Shown here piece after piece: positions 35,240 through 44,799 of a stretch of 64,000 bases of DNA. The stretch lies in contig JANOQN010000036.1 of assembly GCA_031422315.1 (NCBI GenBank), forward strand, positions 1 to 64,000. Direction: 5' to 3'. The DNA comes from JANNYA01 sp031422315. GTDB taxonomy: Bacteria; Pseudomonadota; Gammaproteobacteria; Xanthomonadales; SZUA-5. The position numbers and the translations under genes are program-made. Positions within the stretch are counted from its first letter, which is position 1. Each line of letters begins with the position of its first letter. The notes beneath the pieces are model-generated. The model was not told the origin of the DNA and did no database searches. It worked only from the letters and a program-made list of their open reading frames with translations.

Positions 35240-35853
35240 TGCCATTTCGCAGCGCCTTAGCGATTGTGCTGCTCACACTGATGGCGCTGGGCTTGTTCGC
35301 CGCATTGGAGCGTATTGAGCGCGCAGGTCGTCGCGCTGAGCGGGTCGAAGTGCCGAATATTGACTACCGATTATTTGGCGTGCAGCTCAGCTTGTATGAT
35401 GCTGAGTCGGGCGGCAAAGTGCAGCTGCGCGCCGCGCAAATTCAGCACCTGCGCAAAGAAGATGAACTGCTGATCGACAAGCCTGATATTGATCGCTTTG
35501 GCAAAGCCACAGATAGCGCCGCAGCGAACGCACGGCAAAATTTACAGGCGTCGCATGCAAGATTGTTTAAGCAAGGCCAATCGGTGCTGCTTTACGGAGG
35601 CGTCAAGTTGACGAGCATTACCGGATCCGCCGAAACTGGTGCTGACCCGCTAGCTGCAAATCTGGTGCTTAATACCGAATCGCTGTGGCTTTATCCGGCC
35701 GAAAAGCGCGCGGAAACGTCTCAGGGCGTGCAAATTCAGCAAGCGCAGACTACGCTCTCCGGCAAAGGCTTAAAGGCTGACTTTGCTACCCAATCGCTGG
35801 AGATTTTGCAAAATGTGCAAGCGCGCATCACCCCGAAAACCGCATTTCCTTAG
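35239..35853 (+). CDS. lptC: Lipopolysaccharide export protein LptC
   Basis: LptC is the bitopic inner-membrane protein that passes LPS from LptFG to LptA. The 204-residue product has a single N-terminal transmembrane helix (ALAIVLLTLMALGLFAAL) followed by a periplasmic beta-jellyroll region with PNIDYRLFGVQLSLYDAESG, GVKLTS and a GKGLKADF segment. The length is close to E. coli LptC. It sits between kdsC and lptA, the usual order. Confidence 0.88.
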   Translation: MPFRSALAIVLLTLMALGLFAALERIERAGRRAERVEVPNIDYRLFGVQLSLYDAESGGKVQLRAAQIQHLRKEDELLIDKPDIDRFGKATDSAAANARQNLQASHARLFKQGQSVLLYGGVKLTSITGSAETGADPLAANLVLNTESLWLYPAEKRAETSQGVQIQQAQTTLSGKGLKADFATQSLEILQNVQARITPKTAFP

Positions 35854-36385
35854 CTCGATTCCTTGTCTGACTGCTAGTCTGGCACTCTTTGCGCTGGGCT
35901 ACTGCAGCAGCGCATTTGCGCTTAAAGCCGACAAAAGTCAGCCAATGGATCTAAAAGCCGCGCGCTGGACGGGCTCAATGCAAACCGGAACGCAAGTATG
36001 GGACGGCAATGTGTCGATCACCCAAGGCAGCCTGCGCATCACCGCCGACAAAGCCACTTTGCATTACAAAGACGGCGCAGTTGAACGCGCCGAGCTGATC
36101 GGCAGCCCCGCGCGCGTCCAGCAAGCGCAAGACGGCGGCGGTAATGTCAGCGCGCAAGCCGCAAAAGTCGACTATTTTCTAGGTGCCAATAAAGTCACGC
36201 TCAGCGGCGCGGTTCGCATTGAAGAAAACGGCAATATTACCCAGGGCGAACGCTTTGACTACGCGCTTGATACCGGCGCGTTGCAGGGCGATGGCGGCGC
36301 AGGACAAGTCAGCTTGCGGCTGCTACCTAAGCCCAAAACGCCCGCTGCTGCGCCTGAAAACGTGCCCGCACCAGAGCCGCGCTAG
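35813..36385 (+). CDS. lptA: Lipopolysaccharide transport periplasmic protein LptA
   Basis: LptA forms the periplasmic bridge for LPS. The product has a signal peptide (hydrophobic LTASLALFALGYCSSAFA) and an OstA-like beta-jellyroll: GNVSITQGSLRITADKATLHY, YFLGANKVTLSGAVRI, ITQGERFDYAL. A proline/alanine-rich tail follows. The start at 35813 overlaps lptC by 41 nt; it gives a charged n-region and follows GGAG at 10 nt. The usual lptB-rpoN genes do not follow; purF does. Confidence 0.85.
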   Translation: MCKRASPRKPHFLSSIPCLTASLALFALGYCSSAFALKADKSQPMDLKAARWTGSMQTGTQVWDGNVSITQGSLRITADKATLHYKDGAVERAELIGSPARVQQAQDGGGNVSAQAAKVDYFLGANKVTLSGAVRIEENGNITQGERFDYALDTGALQGDGGAGQVSLRLLPKPKTPAAAPENVPAPEPR

Positions 36386-36410
36386 CACTCATAAATAAAG
36401 GACGCTAACT

Positions 36411-37895
36411 ATGTGCGGTTTGATTGGAATTGTCGGCCAAACCGACGTCGCGGCATCGCTTTATGATGGATTACTGGTGCTACAGCATCGCGGGCAAGAC
36501 GCCGCGGGCATAGCGACCGTCAACGGCTCGCGCATCAACTTAGTCAAAGGCCTAGGCCTGGTGCGCGATGTGTTTTTAGGCACTGCGGTAGATCGTTTGG
36601 AAGGCAACACCGGCATCGGGCATTGCCGCTACCCAACCGCTGGCTCGGAGAACGTCGCGGAAGCGCAGCCGTTCTACGTGAACTCGCCATTTGGCATCGT
36701 GCTGGCACACAACGGCAATCTAACCAACGCGAAAGAATTGCGGCGTGAGCTGTACGCCGCCGACCGGCGCCACATCAACACCGACAGCGATTCCGAAGTA
36801 TTGCTGAATATTCTGGCGCACGAAATTGAAGCAGCGCATCGCACATTAACGCTCGGCCCAGAGCTGCTGTTTCGCGCGATTGCCGGCGTGCATAAACGCT
36901 GCTTGGGCGGCTACGCCGTATTAGCGCATGTGCTTGGCTTTGGCTTGATTGCCTTTCGCGATCCCAATGGCATTCGCCCGCTGATGTTAGGCCAGCGCCT
37001 AGGCCCAAACGGCATTGAATATGCAGTCGCGAGTGAATCGGTGGCACTGGACGTGCTCGGCTTTAAGCGCATTGGCGATATTGCCCCGGGTGAAGCGGTG
37101 TTGATTTCCGAAACCCGTGAGCTGCGCCGGTGCATTACCGCTGAGCCGCGCCCGCACGCGCCCTGCATCTTTGAATATGTCTATCTAGCACGGCCCGATT
37201 CGCTCATTGAAGACGTGTCAGTCTACAAAGCGCGCGCCCGCATGGGGCAAAAATTAGCGCGCAAAATCATGCGCCTGCGCCCGGATCACGACATCGATAA
37301 AGTCATTCCAATTCCTGATACCAGCCGCACCGCTGCGCTCACGCTGGCACAAACTTTAGGCGTGGACTACCGCGAGGGTTTTGTTAAAAACCGCTACGTT
37401 GGCCGCACCTTTATCATGCCCGGACAAGCCGAGCGCGTGAAAAGCGTGCGCCGCAAACTCAACGCGATTGATCTCGAATTTCGAAACCGCAACGTACTGC
37501 TGGTCGACGATTCCATCGTACGCGGAACCACCAGCCGCCAGATCATTCAAATGGCCAGAGAAGCCGGCGCGCGCAAAGTCTATTTTGCCTCCGCCGCGCC
37601 GCCCGTGCGCTTTCCCAACGTCTACGGCATCGACATGCCAGCCGCAAAAGAACTGGTCGCGCACGGCCGCTCGGAAAGCGAAATTGAAGCGCTGCTTGGC
37701 TGCGATTGGCTAATCTACCAAGACTTACCCGACTTGATCGATGCAGTCAGCGAAGGCAATCCAAAACTCACCCAATTCGACACGTCCTGTTTTGACGGCA
37801 GCTACGTCACCGGTTTGAGCGGTGACTATCTCAAGCTGGTCGAACAAGCGCGCTCTGATGAGGCTAAGGCGCAGCGGCGGGAGCAGGCGGCGTAA
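36411..37895 (+). CDS. purF: Amidophosphoribosyltransferase
   Basis: PurF makes phosphoribosylamine from PRPP and glutamine, the committed step of purine synthesis. The 494-residue product starts MCGLIGIVG, with the Cys that becomes the N-terminal nucleophile, and shows HRGQDAAGI, GIGHCRYPTAG and AHNGNL in the glutaminase half, and VLLVDDSIVRGTTS, the PRPP loop, in the transferase half. AAAGGA precedes the ATG. It follows lptA by 25 bp; cvpA or folC-type neighbours are absent. Confidence 0.95.
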   Translation: MCGLIGIVGQTDVAASLYDGLLVLQHRGQDAAGIATVNGSRINLVKGLGLVRDVFLGTAVDRLEGNTGIGHCRYPTAGSENVAEAQPFYVNSPFGIVLAHNGNLTNAKELRRELYAADRRHINTDSDSEVLLNILAHEIEAAHRTLTLGPELLFRAIAGVHKRCLGGYAVLAHVLGFGLIAFRDPNGIRPLMLGQRLGPNGIEYAVASESVALDVLGFKRIGDIAPGEAVLISETRELRRCITAEPRPHAPCIFEYVYLARPDSLIEDVSVYKARARMGQKLARKIMRLRPDHDIDKVIPIPDTSRTAALTLAQTLGVDYREGFVKNRYVGRTFIMPGQAERVKSVRRKLNAIDLEFRNRNVLLVDDSIVRGTTSRQIIQMAREAGARKVYFASAAPPVRFPNVYGIDMPAAKELVAHGRSESEIEALLGCDWLIYQDLPDLIDAVSEGNPKLTQFDTSCFDGSYVTGLSGDYLKLVEQARSDEAKAQRREQAA

Positions 37896-37978
37896 TCGAA
37901 ACTCCACGCGCATCCGGGTTCAGCGGTAATGGTGCGGCTAAAAAAGCACCTGCAAACGGTGAAAATATGCAACAAGAT

Positions 37979-38008
37979 AAAGAGACCCGCTTCGGCAGGG
38001 GTTCTTTT
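37979..38008 (+). terminator. Intrinsic terminator of purF
   Basis: The 30-nt stretch folds as a GC stem with a TTCG tetraloop, closed by AAGAG/TTCTT pairs and ending TTTT. It has one mismatch and one bulge. It sits 84 bp past the purF stop and could serve the convergent gene at 38067 as well. Confidence 0.65.
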
Positions 38009-38066
38009 GCGCGGCCTCGGTTTTATGAGCCGCGACGGTTCCTATTTCAGTTTTCCAGCGAAAATT

Positions 38067-38603
38067 CTAGCCCAACACACAGCGCGAAGATTCCAAAGCC
38101 TCTAATGCTTGATCAATATTGGCGATGCGCCATTGGCCGTTCTGCAGAACCAGCTGCATGGTCACTTTTGATGTTGATCGTTCCGCAGGCAGGTGCCCTG
38201 GAAACGCTTCGAACCCGACTGTAAATCGATTGCCGCCGAGCGCTCTGATAGTAATCGGACCAATGCCACGCTCACCAAAATCTTGCGCCGCGATGAAAAC
38301 GTCAGCGCTCAGCGCGCCCATATCGCCCGCTGGCGTGCAGCGTTCGTCGCGCTCAACAGCTTTGACAAAGCGTTCGGAAAACAAACGCTTGCGCTTCGCT
38401 TTGCCCAATAGATAGGGCGGATGAGTTCCTGGTGCTAAGTTCTGATAGTTTGCATAAACGTTTTGTATGAAAGCCTTAGATGACGGGGCTTTTTGTGGCG
38501 TGGCAGCCATAAGCGTGCAGGCGATTAGCACCCCGCATGCAACACTAACTGCACGCCTGAGATTGAGTATTGCCAATTGCTTCCACAACAGTTTTTTAGT
38601 CAT
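38067..38603 (-). CDS. Exported protein of unknown function (possible DUF3828-like)
   Basis: The 178-residue product has a long n-region and a hydrophobic signal segment (VACGVLIACTLMAA). The body begins with FIQNVYANYQ, which resembles the N-terminus of DUF3828/YbjP-type proteins; the rest has two Cys and no clear motif. The similarity is weak. GGAG lies 7 nt before the ATG. The gene follows gltD on the same strand but lies 42 bp beyond its stop. Confidence 0.7.
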   Translation of the reverse strand: MTKKLLWKQLAILNLRRAVSVACGVLIACTLMAATPQKAPSSKAFIQNVYANYQNLAPGTHPPYLLGKAKRKRLFSERFVKAVERDERCTPAGDMGALSADVFIAAQDFGERGIGPITIRALGGNRFTVGFEAFPGHLPAERSTSKVTMQLVLQNGQWRIANIDQALEALESSRCVLG

Positions 38604-38645
38604 TGGTTAGCTCCGTAGTCTAATCATCAGCCCGCATTAATCGCT

Positions 38646-40052
38646 TCATCCCGCCAACTCCACCAACATCGCCTTAGCCGCCTCACGGCCCTCAAACACC
38701 GCTGTGACCACCAAATCCGAGCCGCGCACCATATCGCCGCCGGCGTAAATGCGCGGGGCGTGGGTGCTGAAGCGTTCGCTGTTCGTTTGCACGCGGCCAT
38801 CGGCGTGCAGCGCGATGCCGTGCGTAGCCAGCCAATCCGGCGGGGATGGATCAAAGCCGAACGCGACAATAACCGCATCGGCAGCAATCACGCGCTCTGA
38901 TCCAGCGATTACTTCAGCGCTGCGGCGGCCGCGCGCATCGGCAGCGCTCAAGCGTGTCTCGAGTACCCGCACGCCGGTTAGCTTGCCGTCTTGAACTTCT
39001 AGACTGATTGGTTGTACGTTGAATTGAAACTGCACGCCTTCTTCTTTGGCGTTGGCAACTTCCCGGCGGGAACCTGGCATCGCCGCTTCATCACGTCTGT
39101 ATGCGCAAATCACTTTTGCAGCGCCCTGGCGAATTGCGGTGCGGTTGCAGTCCATCGCAGTATCACCACCGCCCAGCACTACAACTTTCAGTCCGCGCAA
39201 ATCAATTGCCGCTTGGATAGTTTTAATGCTGAGTAGGTCATAAGCGTTGCGCACCAGATAATCCAGCGCCGGATAAACGCCTGGCTGACTCATATCAATA
39301 CCGTGCTGCTGTTTCGCGGTGTAGGTGCCGAGCGCTAGGTAGACGGCATCGTAATCTTGATACAGCGCGGCGAATGCAGCAGCGTCGATTTCAACGCCGA
39401 GCTTAAACTGCACGCCCATTTCCTCCAGCAGCATGCGGCGCTGCTGCACCACCGATTTATCGAGCTTAAAACCCGGAATGCCAAAAGTGAGCAAGCCACC
39501 AATTTCGGGCTGCCGATCAAATACAACAACGTCCACGCCGCCCCGAATCAGTCCGTCCGCGCAGGACAATCCAGCCGGGCCGGCACCGACAATCGCGACG
39601 CGTTTGCCGGTTTTGATAACGCCTGACATATTCGGGCGCCAGCCTTGGGCAATGGCGGTATCGCTGATGTATTTTTCCACTGCGCCAATGCTGACCGCGC
39701 TCATATTCGGGCCGATATTGAGCGTACATGCGCCTTCGCAAAGCCGATCCTGCGGGCACACGCGTCCGCAAATTTCCGGTAGTGGATTGGTGCTGTAGGA
39801 TAAATCGGCGGCCTCGAAAATCTTGCCCTGTTCCACTAACTTAAGCCATTCCGGAATGCGGTTATGCACCGGGCATTTCCATTCGCAATACGGATTACCG
39901 CAGTCCAAACAGCGCGCCGATTGCTCACCGGCGGTTTCTTGATCGTAAGCGCCATAGATTTCATGGTGCGCCAACACCCGCACGGTGACGGGTAAAACCT
40001 GCGGCATTTTGCGCGGGATAGTTAGGAAGGCAAACGGATCTTGCTGGCTCAT
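38646..40052 (-). CDS. gltD: Glutamate synthase [NADPH] small subunit
   Basis: GltD feeds electrons from NADPH to GltB for glutamate synthesis from glutamine and 2-oxoglutarate. The 468-residue protein shows two N-terminal cysteine clusters for [4Fe-4S] centres (CLDCGNPYCEWKCP and CGRVCPQDRLCEGACT), the FAD-binding AIVGAGPAGLSCADGL and the NAD(P)-binding VVVLGGGDTAMDC, plus IYAGGDMVRG near the end. Its ATG overlaps the gltB stop by one base (TAATG), so the two are translationally coupled. Confidence 0.95.
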   Translation of the reverse strand: MSQQDPFAFLTIPRKMPQVLPVTVRVLAHHEIYGAYDQETAGEQSARCLDCGNPYCEWKCPVHNRIPEWLKLVEQGKIFEAADLSYSTNPLPEICGRVCPQDRLCEGACTLNIGPNMSAVSIGAVEKYISDTAIAQGWRPNMSGVIKTGKRVAIVGAGPAGLSCADGLIRGGVDVVVFDRQPEIGGLLTFGIPGFKLDKSVVQQRRMLLEEMGVQFKLGVEIDAAAFAALYQDYDAVYLALGTYTAKQQHGIDMSQPGVYPALDYLVRNAYDLLSIKTIQAAIDLRGLKVVVLGGGDTAMDCNRTAIRQGAAKVICAYRRDEAAMPGSRREVANAKEEGVQFQFNVQPISLEVQDGKLTGVRVLETRLSAADARGRRSAEVIAGSERVIAADAVIVAFGFDPSPPDWLATHGIALHADGRVQTNSERFSTHAPRIYAGGDMVRGSDLVVTAVFEGREAAKAMLVELAG

Positions 40053-43000
40053 TAGGCGGCTCGCTTCAGGGTTTCAATCAGGCTTTGCAGGCTTGCCGCT
40101 TTAGGTTTGACCAGCCAGAACTTCGGCAGGTACGCGCGAAAATCCGCGGCTATCGTTTTCGCCCACGCGCTACCGGTAAATTTGATGTGCGTGGCGATTA
40201 GCTGATCTAAATGCTGCACGTGATTTTCTAAGCTCTCCGGGCTTACCCGGGTGATGTCGATCAGCTCATGATTGTAGCGATCAACAAAATCGCGCTCGAT
40301 ATCCAACACGTAGGCAAAGCCGCCAGTAAAGCCCGCGCCAAAGTTCAACCCGGTGCGGCCAAGCACCAGCACCACGCCGCCGGTCATGTATTCACAGGCG
40401 TGCGCACCCGTGCCTTCGACTACTGCAGTGGCACCGGAATTTCTGACTGCAAAGCGCTCGCCCGCTAAGCCTGCGGCATACAGCTCGCCACCGGTGGCGC
40501 CGTACAAACAGGTGTTGCCGATAATCGCCGCTTCGCGCGGAATGAATCCGGCATCGGCAGGCGGGTAGACAATAATTTTGCCGTCCGCCATGCCTTTGCC
40601 AACGTAATCATTGGCCTCGCCTTCTAATTCGATATGCAGGCCGCCGGCGTTCCAAACGCCCAAGCTTTGCCCAGCCGACCCGCGTAATTTGAGCGTAATC
40701 GGCGCATCCCGCATGCCATAGTTGCCGTGCTTGCGAGCGATCGCACCGCTCAAGCGCGCGCCGATTGAGCGGTTGTGATTTTGCACGCTGTAGCTAAACG
40801 TGCCGCCTGATTTTTCATCAATAGCGGCTTGCATATCCGCCAGCATTTGCTTGGCAAGTATCGATTGATCGTGCGGTGGATTATCAGGCCGTGCGCAGCT
40901 GCGCCCGGCTTCGATCAAACCGGTTTCGCTGAGCAGCGGCGATAAATCCAGGCCGCGCTGCTTTGCGCTATCGCCCATCGTTTGCGCCAACAAATCCGTG
41001 CGCCCGACTAGCTCCTCAATCCGGCGAATACCGAGCGCCGCCATGCGTTCACGCACGTCGCGCACAATAAATCGGAAGTAATTTTCCACCATTTCTGGCA
41101 ACCCGATAAAAAACTGCTTGCGTAAGGTTGGGTGCTGCGTTGCAATACCGGTTGCGCAGTTATTCAAGTGGCAAATGCGCAGATATTTACAGCCCAGCGC
41201 CACCATGGGCGCTGTGCCAAAGCCAAAGCTTTCTGCGCCGAGCGCGGCGGCTTTGAGCACGTCCAGTCCCGTCTTTAGTCCGCCATCAGTTTGCACCCGA
41301 ACCCGCCCGCGTAAACCGTTGCGGCGCAGCGTTTGTTGGGTTTCTGCCAAGCCCAATTCCCATGGCGTGCCGGCGTATTTGATTGACGATAACGGTGATG
41401 CGCCGGTGCCGCCGTCATAGCCGGAAATGGTGATTAAATCGGCGTAGCACTTCGCCACGCCTGCGGCAATCGTGCCGACGCCAGCGTGGCTGACTAACTT
41501 GACTGACACCAGTGCTTGCGGGTTGATTTCTTTAAGATCAAAAATCAGCTGCGCCAAATCTTCAATCGAATAAATATCATGATGCGGCGGCGGTGAAATC
41601 AAGCCAATACCGGGCTTGGCAAAGCGCAGCCGAGCAATCAATGCATCAACCTTATGGCCCGGCAGCTGGCCGCCTTCGCCCGGTTTTGCACCTTGGGCAA
41701 TTTTGATCTGCAGCACTTCGGCGTTGATCAAATATTCCGCCGTCACGCCAAAGCGCCCGCTTGCTACTTGCTTAATTTTGCTGGATTTTTCTGTGCCGTA
41801 GCGGGCTGGATCTTCCCCGCCTTCACCGGAATTGCTGCGCGCGCCGAGCCTATTCATCGCAATCGCCAGTGCCTCGTGTGCTTCTGGCGATAGTGCGCCT
41901 AGCGACATACCGGCCGAGTCAAAGCGCTTCAGCAATCCCGCTTCGGGCTCAACTTCATCAATGGAAATCGGTGCACCCAATGGTTTGAGCGCTAACAAAT
42001 CACGCAGCATGGCTGGCTTTCGGGTATCGACGTGTTCGGCGTAGCGCTGGTAGATCGCATAGTCACCGCTGCGCACCGCTTCTTGCAGCGTATTAATCAC
42101 GTCCGGGTTGTAGGCGTGGTATTCGCCGCCCTGCACGAATTTCAGCAGGCCGCCAGCATCTAGCTGCGGATTTAGTTTGCTGACACCCGGCGGTGCGGGT
42201 TCACTTTCCGCGCTGAGCCTAGCTTGATCGGCTTGCAGATCCGCAAAACTCGCGCCACCAATGCGGCTCACGGTGTGTGGAAAGCACAGCGCCACGACTT
42301 CATTACGTAGCCCAACAATTTCAAACAGCTGCGCGCCGCGGTAGCTGTCAATCGTGGAAATACCCATCTTGGCAATAATCTTCAACAGGCCTTTGCGTAT
42401 GCCGCGTCTGTAGCTGCGGCCGAGCTGGCGCTCATCACCCACGCTCGCGTGAATCGCGTTCGCCGACTTCAGTGCATAAAGCGTTTGATAAGCCAAATAC
42501 GGATACACGGCTGTGGCACCAAAGCCAATCAAGCAGGCAAAATGATGTGCATCGCGCGCCGTGCCGGTTTCAATCAGCAAGTTGCACTGGCAGCGCAGGC
42601 CAGCAGCAATCAAGTGCGCATGAATGGCACCGGTCGCCATGAGCGCGTGCACCGGCAGCAATCCTGGCTTAGGGTATCGATCCGACAGCAGCAGCAATAC
42701 CACGCCCGCGCTCACCTTCGTTTCAGCTTGCAAACACAGCGCTGCAATTGCAGCTTTTAGCCCCAGCTCTGGCGCGTAATACAAATCCAGCAGCGCGTAG
42801 CCTTTTTGCTCAGGCCCGACTAACTCAGGCATCACGACCAGCTGGCGCAGTTTGCGCTGGCTCAAAATCGGTGAGTTCAACACCACCATGCGCGCGTGCT
42901 TGGCATCCAGCTCAAACACATTGCCCTCCGCACCGAGCGGCGTGACCAGCGACATGACGCCGTGCTCGCGCAAGCTATCAATTGGCGGATTGGTGACCTG

Positions 43001-44572
43001 CGCAAACGCTTGGCGAAAATAATCGTATAAGGAGCGCGGCTTGTGGCTCAGCACAGCCATCGGCGTATCATCGCCCATCGAGCCGGTGGCCTCCACTTCC
43101 GCTTCCGCCAGCACTTTCAACACGCTGTCGCGCTCTTCTCTAGTCAAGCCAAACATGCGCTGGAACTGCACCAGCTCGGCTTGTGGAAACGGCTCGGCGG
43201 CTAAATTGGGATCGACTAAGTCGCTGATCACATTGGTCACGCCCTCGCGCAGCCACTTGCCAAACGGCGCGCGCGCGGCGTTGATCGAATCAATCGCGCG
43301 CGAGTTCAATAATTCACCCGAGCGAAAATCCACCGCCAACATCTCGCTTGGGCCAAGCCGGCCTTTTTTGATGACGTCGCGCGCGGGCACGTCAAATACG
43401 CCGGCCTCCGATGCCACCGCCAAAACGCGATCACGTGTGAGCAGCCAGCGCGCCGGCCGCAAACCATTGCGATCCAAACAGCAAGCGGCAAAGCGCTGAT
43501 CCAGCATCACCAAGCCCGCCGGGCCATCCCAGGGCTCCATCGGCAGGCTGAAATACTCATAAAACGCGCGCGCATCATCGCTCAGCGTTTCATCATCGCG
43601 CCACGCCGGCGGCAGCAAAATCCGAATCGCGCACAGCAAATCCAGCCCGCCCAAGAGAAGTGCTTCCAGCATGTTGTCCAGGCTTTGGCTATCCGAGCCG
43701 TGCATCGACACTACCGGCTGCAGCGCCCGAAAATCCAGCACCGGGCTTTGCAAAATCGCCCCTCGCGCGCGCATCCAGCTGCGGTTGCCTTCAATCGAAT
43801 TGATTTCACCGTTGTGCGCCAACACCCGAAACGGATGCGCCAAACGCCACTGCGGCAGCGTGTTGGTCGAAAAGCGCTGATGAAATAGCACCGCGCTCGC
43901 GCTCACATCCGGGCGCTGCAAATCTGGAAAAAACTGCTTCAATGCGCTCGGCATCACCATGCCTTTGTAACCAAAGCTGTGCTGTGAAAGGCTCACTACA
44001 TAAAAGTACGCATCAGCCAATAGCGCCAGTTCGGCTTTGCGGCGCGCGATAAACAGCGCTCGTTCAAAGCGCTCCTCCAGCATGCTGCCGGGCGCGCTGA
44101 CATACACTTGCCACACCGCTGGCACGCTTAACTTCGCCTGCGCGCCTATCGCAGAATGATCAGTAGGCACCTCTCGAAAGCTAACTTCCGGCAGGGCCTC
44201 GCTGAGCAAACACACGCGCAGCGCATCCAGCGCGGGCTGCGGATTATTTGGATCAACAAATACCAAGCCCGATGCAAAACGCTCACTCAAAACAATCGCA
44301 CTATCCTTGGCCAGCGCGCGCAAATACGCGTTTGGTTTACGCAGCAAAATCCCACAGCCATCGCCCGTCAACCCATCCGGGGCAATCGCGCCGCGATGCG
44401 TCAGCCGATTCAGCGCCTCTAAGGCCGCATCCACCAAACGCCGCTGCGGCTGATCATCCAGCTGCACAAACATCCCGAAGCCACAGGCGTCGTGCTCGAA
44501 GCGAGATTGGTATAGACCAGAGTCAGAGCCAGCACCTGGCAGATTTAAAGCGTTTTCCGAGCGATCTTGCAT
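40052..44572 (-). CDS. gltB: Glutamate synthase [NADPH] large subunit
   Basis: The 1506-residue protein has a short propeptide before Cys30 (HDACGFGMF), the Ntn glutaminase nucleophile, then the glutaminase domain, a central domain, the FMN/synthase barrel (about 830-1250) and the C-terminal beta-helix. The [3Fe-4S] cysteines are in ICHLNNCATGIATQ. FMN-site signatures such as GEGGEDPARYG and SVKLVSHAGVG are present. Length is normal. It is the first gene of gltBD; the leader 44573-44799 has no obvious structure. Confidence 0.96.
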   Translation of the reverse strand: MQDRSENALNLPGAGSDSGLYQSRFEHDACGFGMFVQLDDQPQRRLVDAALEALNRLTHRGAIAPDGLTGDGCGILLRKPNAYLRALAKDSAIVLSERFASGLVFVDPNNPQPALDALRVCLLSEALPEVSFREVPTDHSAIGAQAKLSVPAVWQVYVSAPGSMLEERFERALFIARRKAELALLADAYFYVVSLSQHSFGYKGMVMPSALKQFFPDLQRPDVSASAVLFHQRFSTNTLPQWRLAHPFRVLAHNGEINSIEGNRSWMRARGAILQSPVLDFRALQPVVSMHGSDSQSLDNMLEALLLGGLDLLCAIRILLPPAWRDDETLSDDARAFYEYFSLPMEPWDGPAGLVMLDQRFAACCLDRNGLRPARWLLTRDRVLAVASEAGVFDVPARDVIKKGRLGPSEMLAVDFRSGELLNSRAIDSINAARAPFGKWLREGVTNVISDLVDPNLAAEPFPQAELVQFQRMFGLTREERDSVLKVLAEAEVEATGSMGDDTPMAVLSHKPRSLYDYFRQAFAQVTNPPIDSLREHGVMSLVTPLGAEGNVFELDAKHARMVVLNSPILSQRKLRQLVVMPELVGPEQKGYALLDLYYAPELGLKAAIAALCLQAETKVSAGVVLLLLSDRYPKPGLLPVHALMATGAIHAHLIAAGLRCQCNLLIETGTARDAHHFACLIGFGATAVYPYLAYQTLYALKSANAIHASVGDERQLGRSYRRGIRKGLLKIIAKMGISTIDSYRGAQLFEIVGLRNEVVALCFPHTVSRIGGASFADLQADQARLSAESEPAPPGVSKLNPQLDAGGLLKFVQGGEYHAYNPDVINTLQEAVRSGDYAIYQRYAEHVDTRKPAMLRDLLALKPLGAPISIDEVEPEAGLLKRFDSAGMSLGALSPEAHEALAIAMNRLGARSNSGEGGEDPARYGTEKSSKIKQVASGRFGVTAEYLINAEVLQIKIAQGAKPGEGGQLPGHKVDALIARLRFAKPGIGLISPPPHHDIYSIEDLAQLIFDLKEINPQALVSVKLVSHAGVGTIAAGVAKCYADLITISGYDGGTGASPLSSIKYAGTPWELGLAETQQTLRRNGLRGRVRVQTDGGLKTGLDVLKAAALGAESFGFGTAPMVALGCKYLRICHLNNCATGIATQHPTLRKQFFIGLPEMVENYFRFIVRDVRERMAALGIRRIEELVGRTDLLAQTMGDSAKQRGLDLSPLLSETGLIEAGRSCARPDNPPHDQSILAKQMLADMQAAIDEKSGGTFSYSVQNHNRSIGARLSGAIARKHGNYGMRDAPITLKLRGSAGQSLGVWNAGGLHIELEGEANDYVGKGMADGKIIVYPPADAGFIPREAAIIGNTCLYGATGGELYAAGLAGERFAVRNSGATAVVEGTGAHACEYMTGGVVLVLGRTGLNFGAGFTGGFAYVLDIERDFVDRYNHELIDITRVSPESLENHVQHLDQLIATHIKFTGSAWAKTIAADFRAYLPKFWLVKPKAASLQSLIETLKRAA

Positions 44573-44799
44573 CTGTGATTCCTGTCATCGACCCGCGCGC
44601 ATTTCCGGGCCTTCGAGGTAAACACGGGTTTTGCTAATAGGTCAAACAAGAAATGGGTTTTTAACGGTGTTTTTTTTATTGGATTCGATTTTTTTTCGAC
44701 TACAGACGCGCGCCGTCAGACTAATGTGCAGACAAATCTAAATTTTCTCAGTGTGAATTTGTGCAAGCAAGGGGTCCTACAAGCGCTGATCGCTAACCA

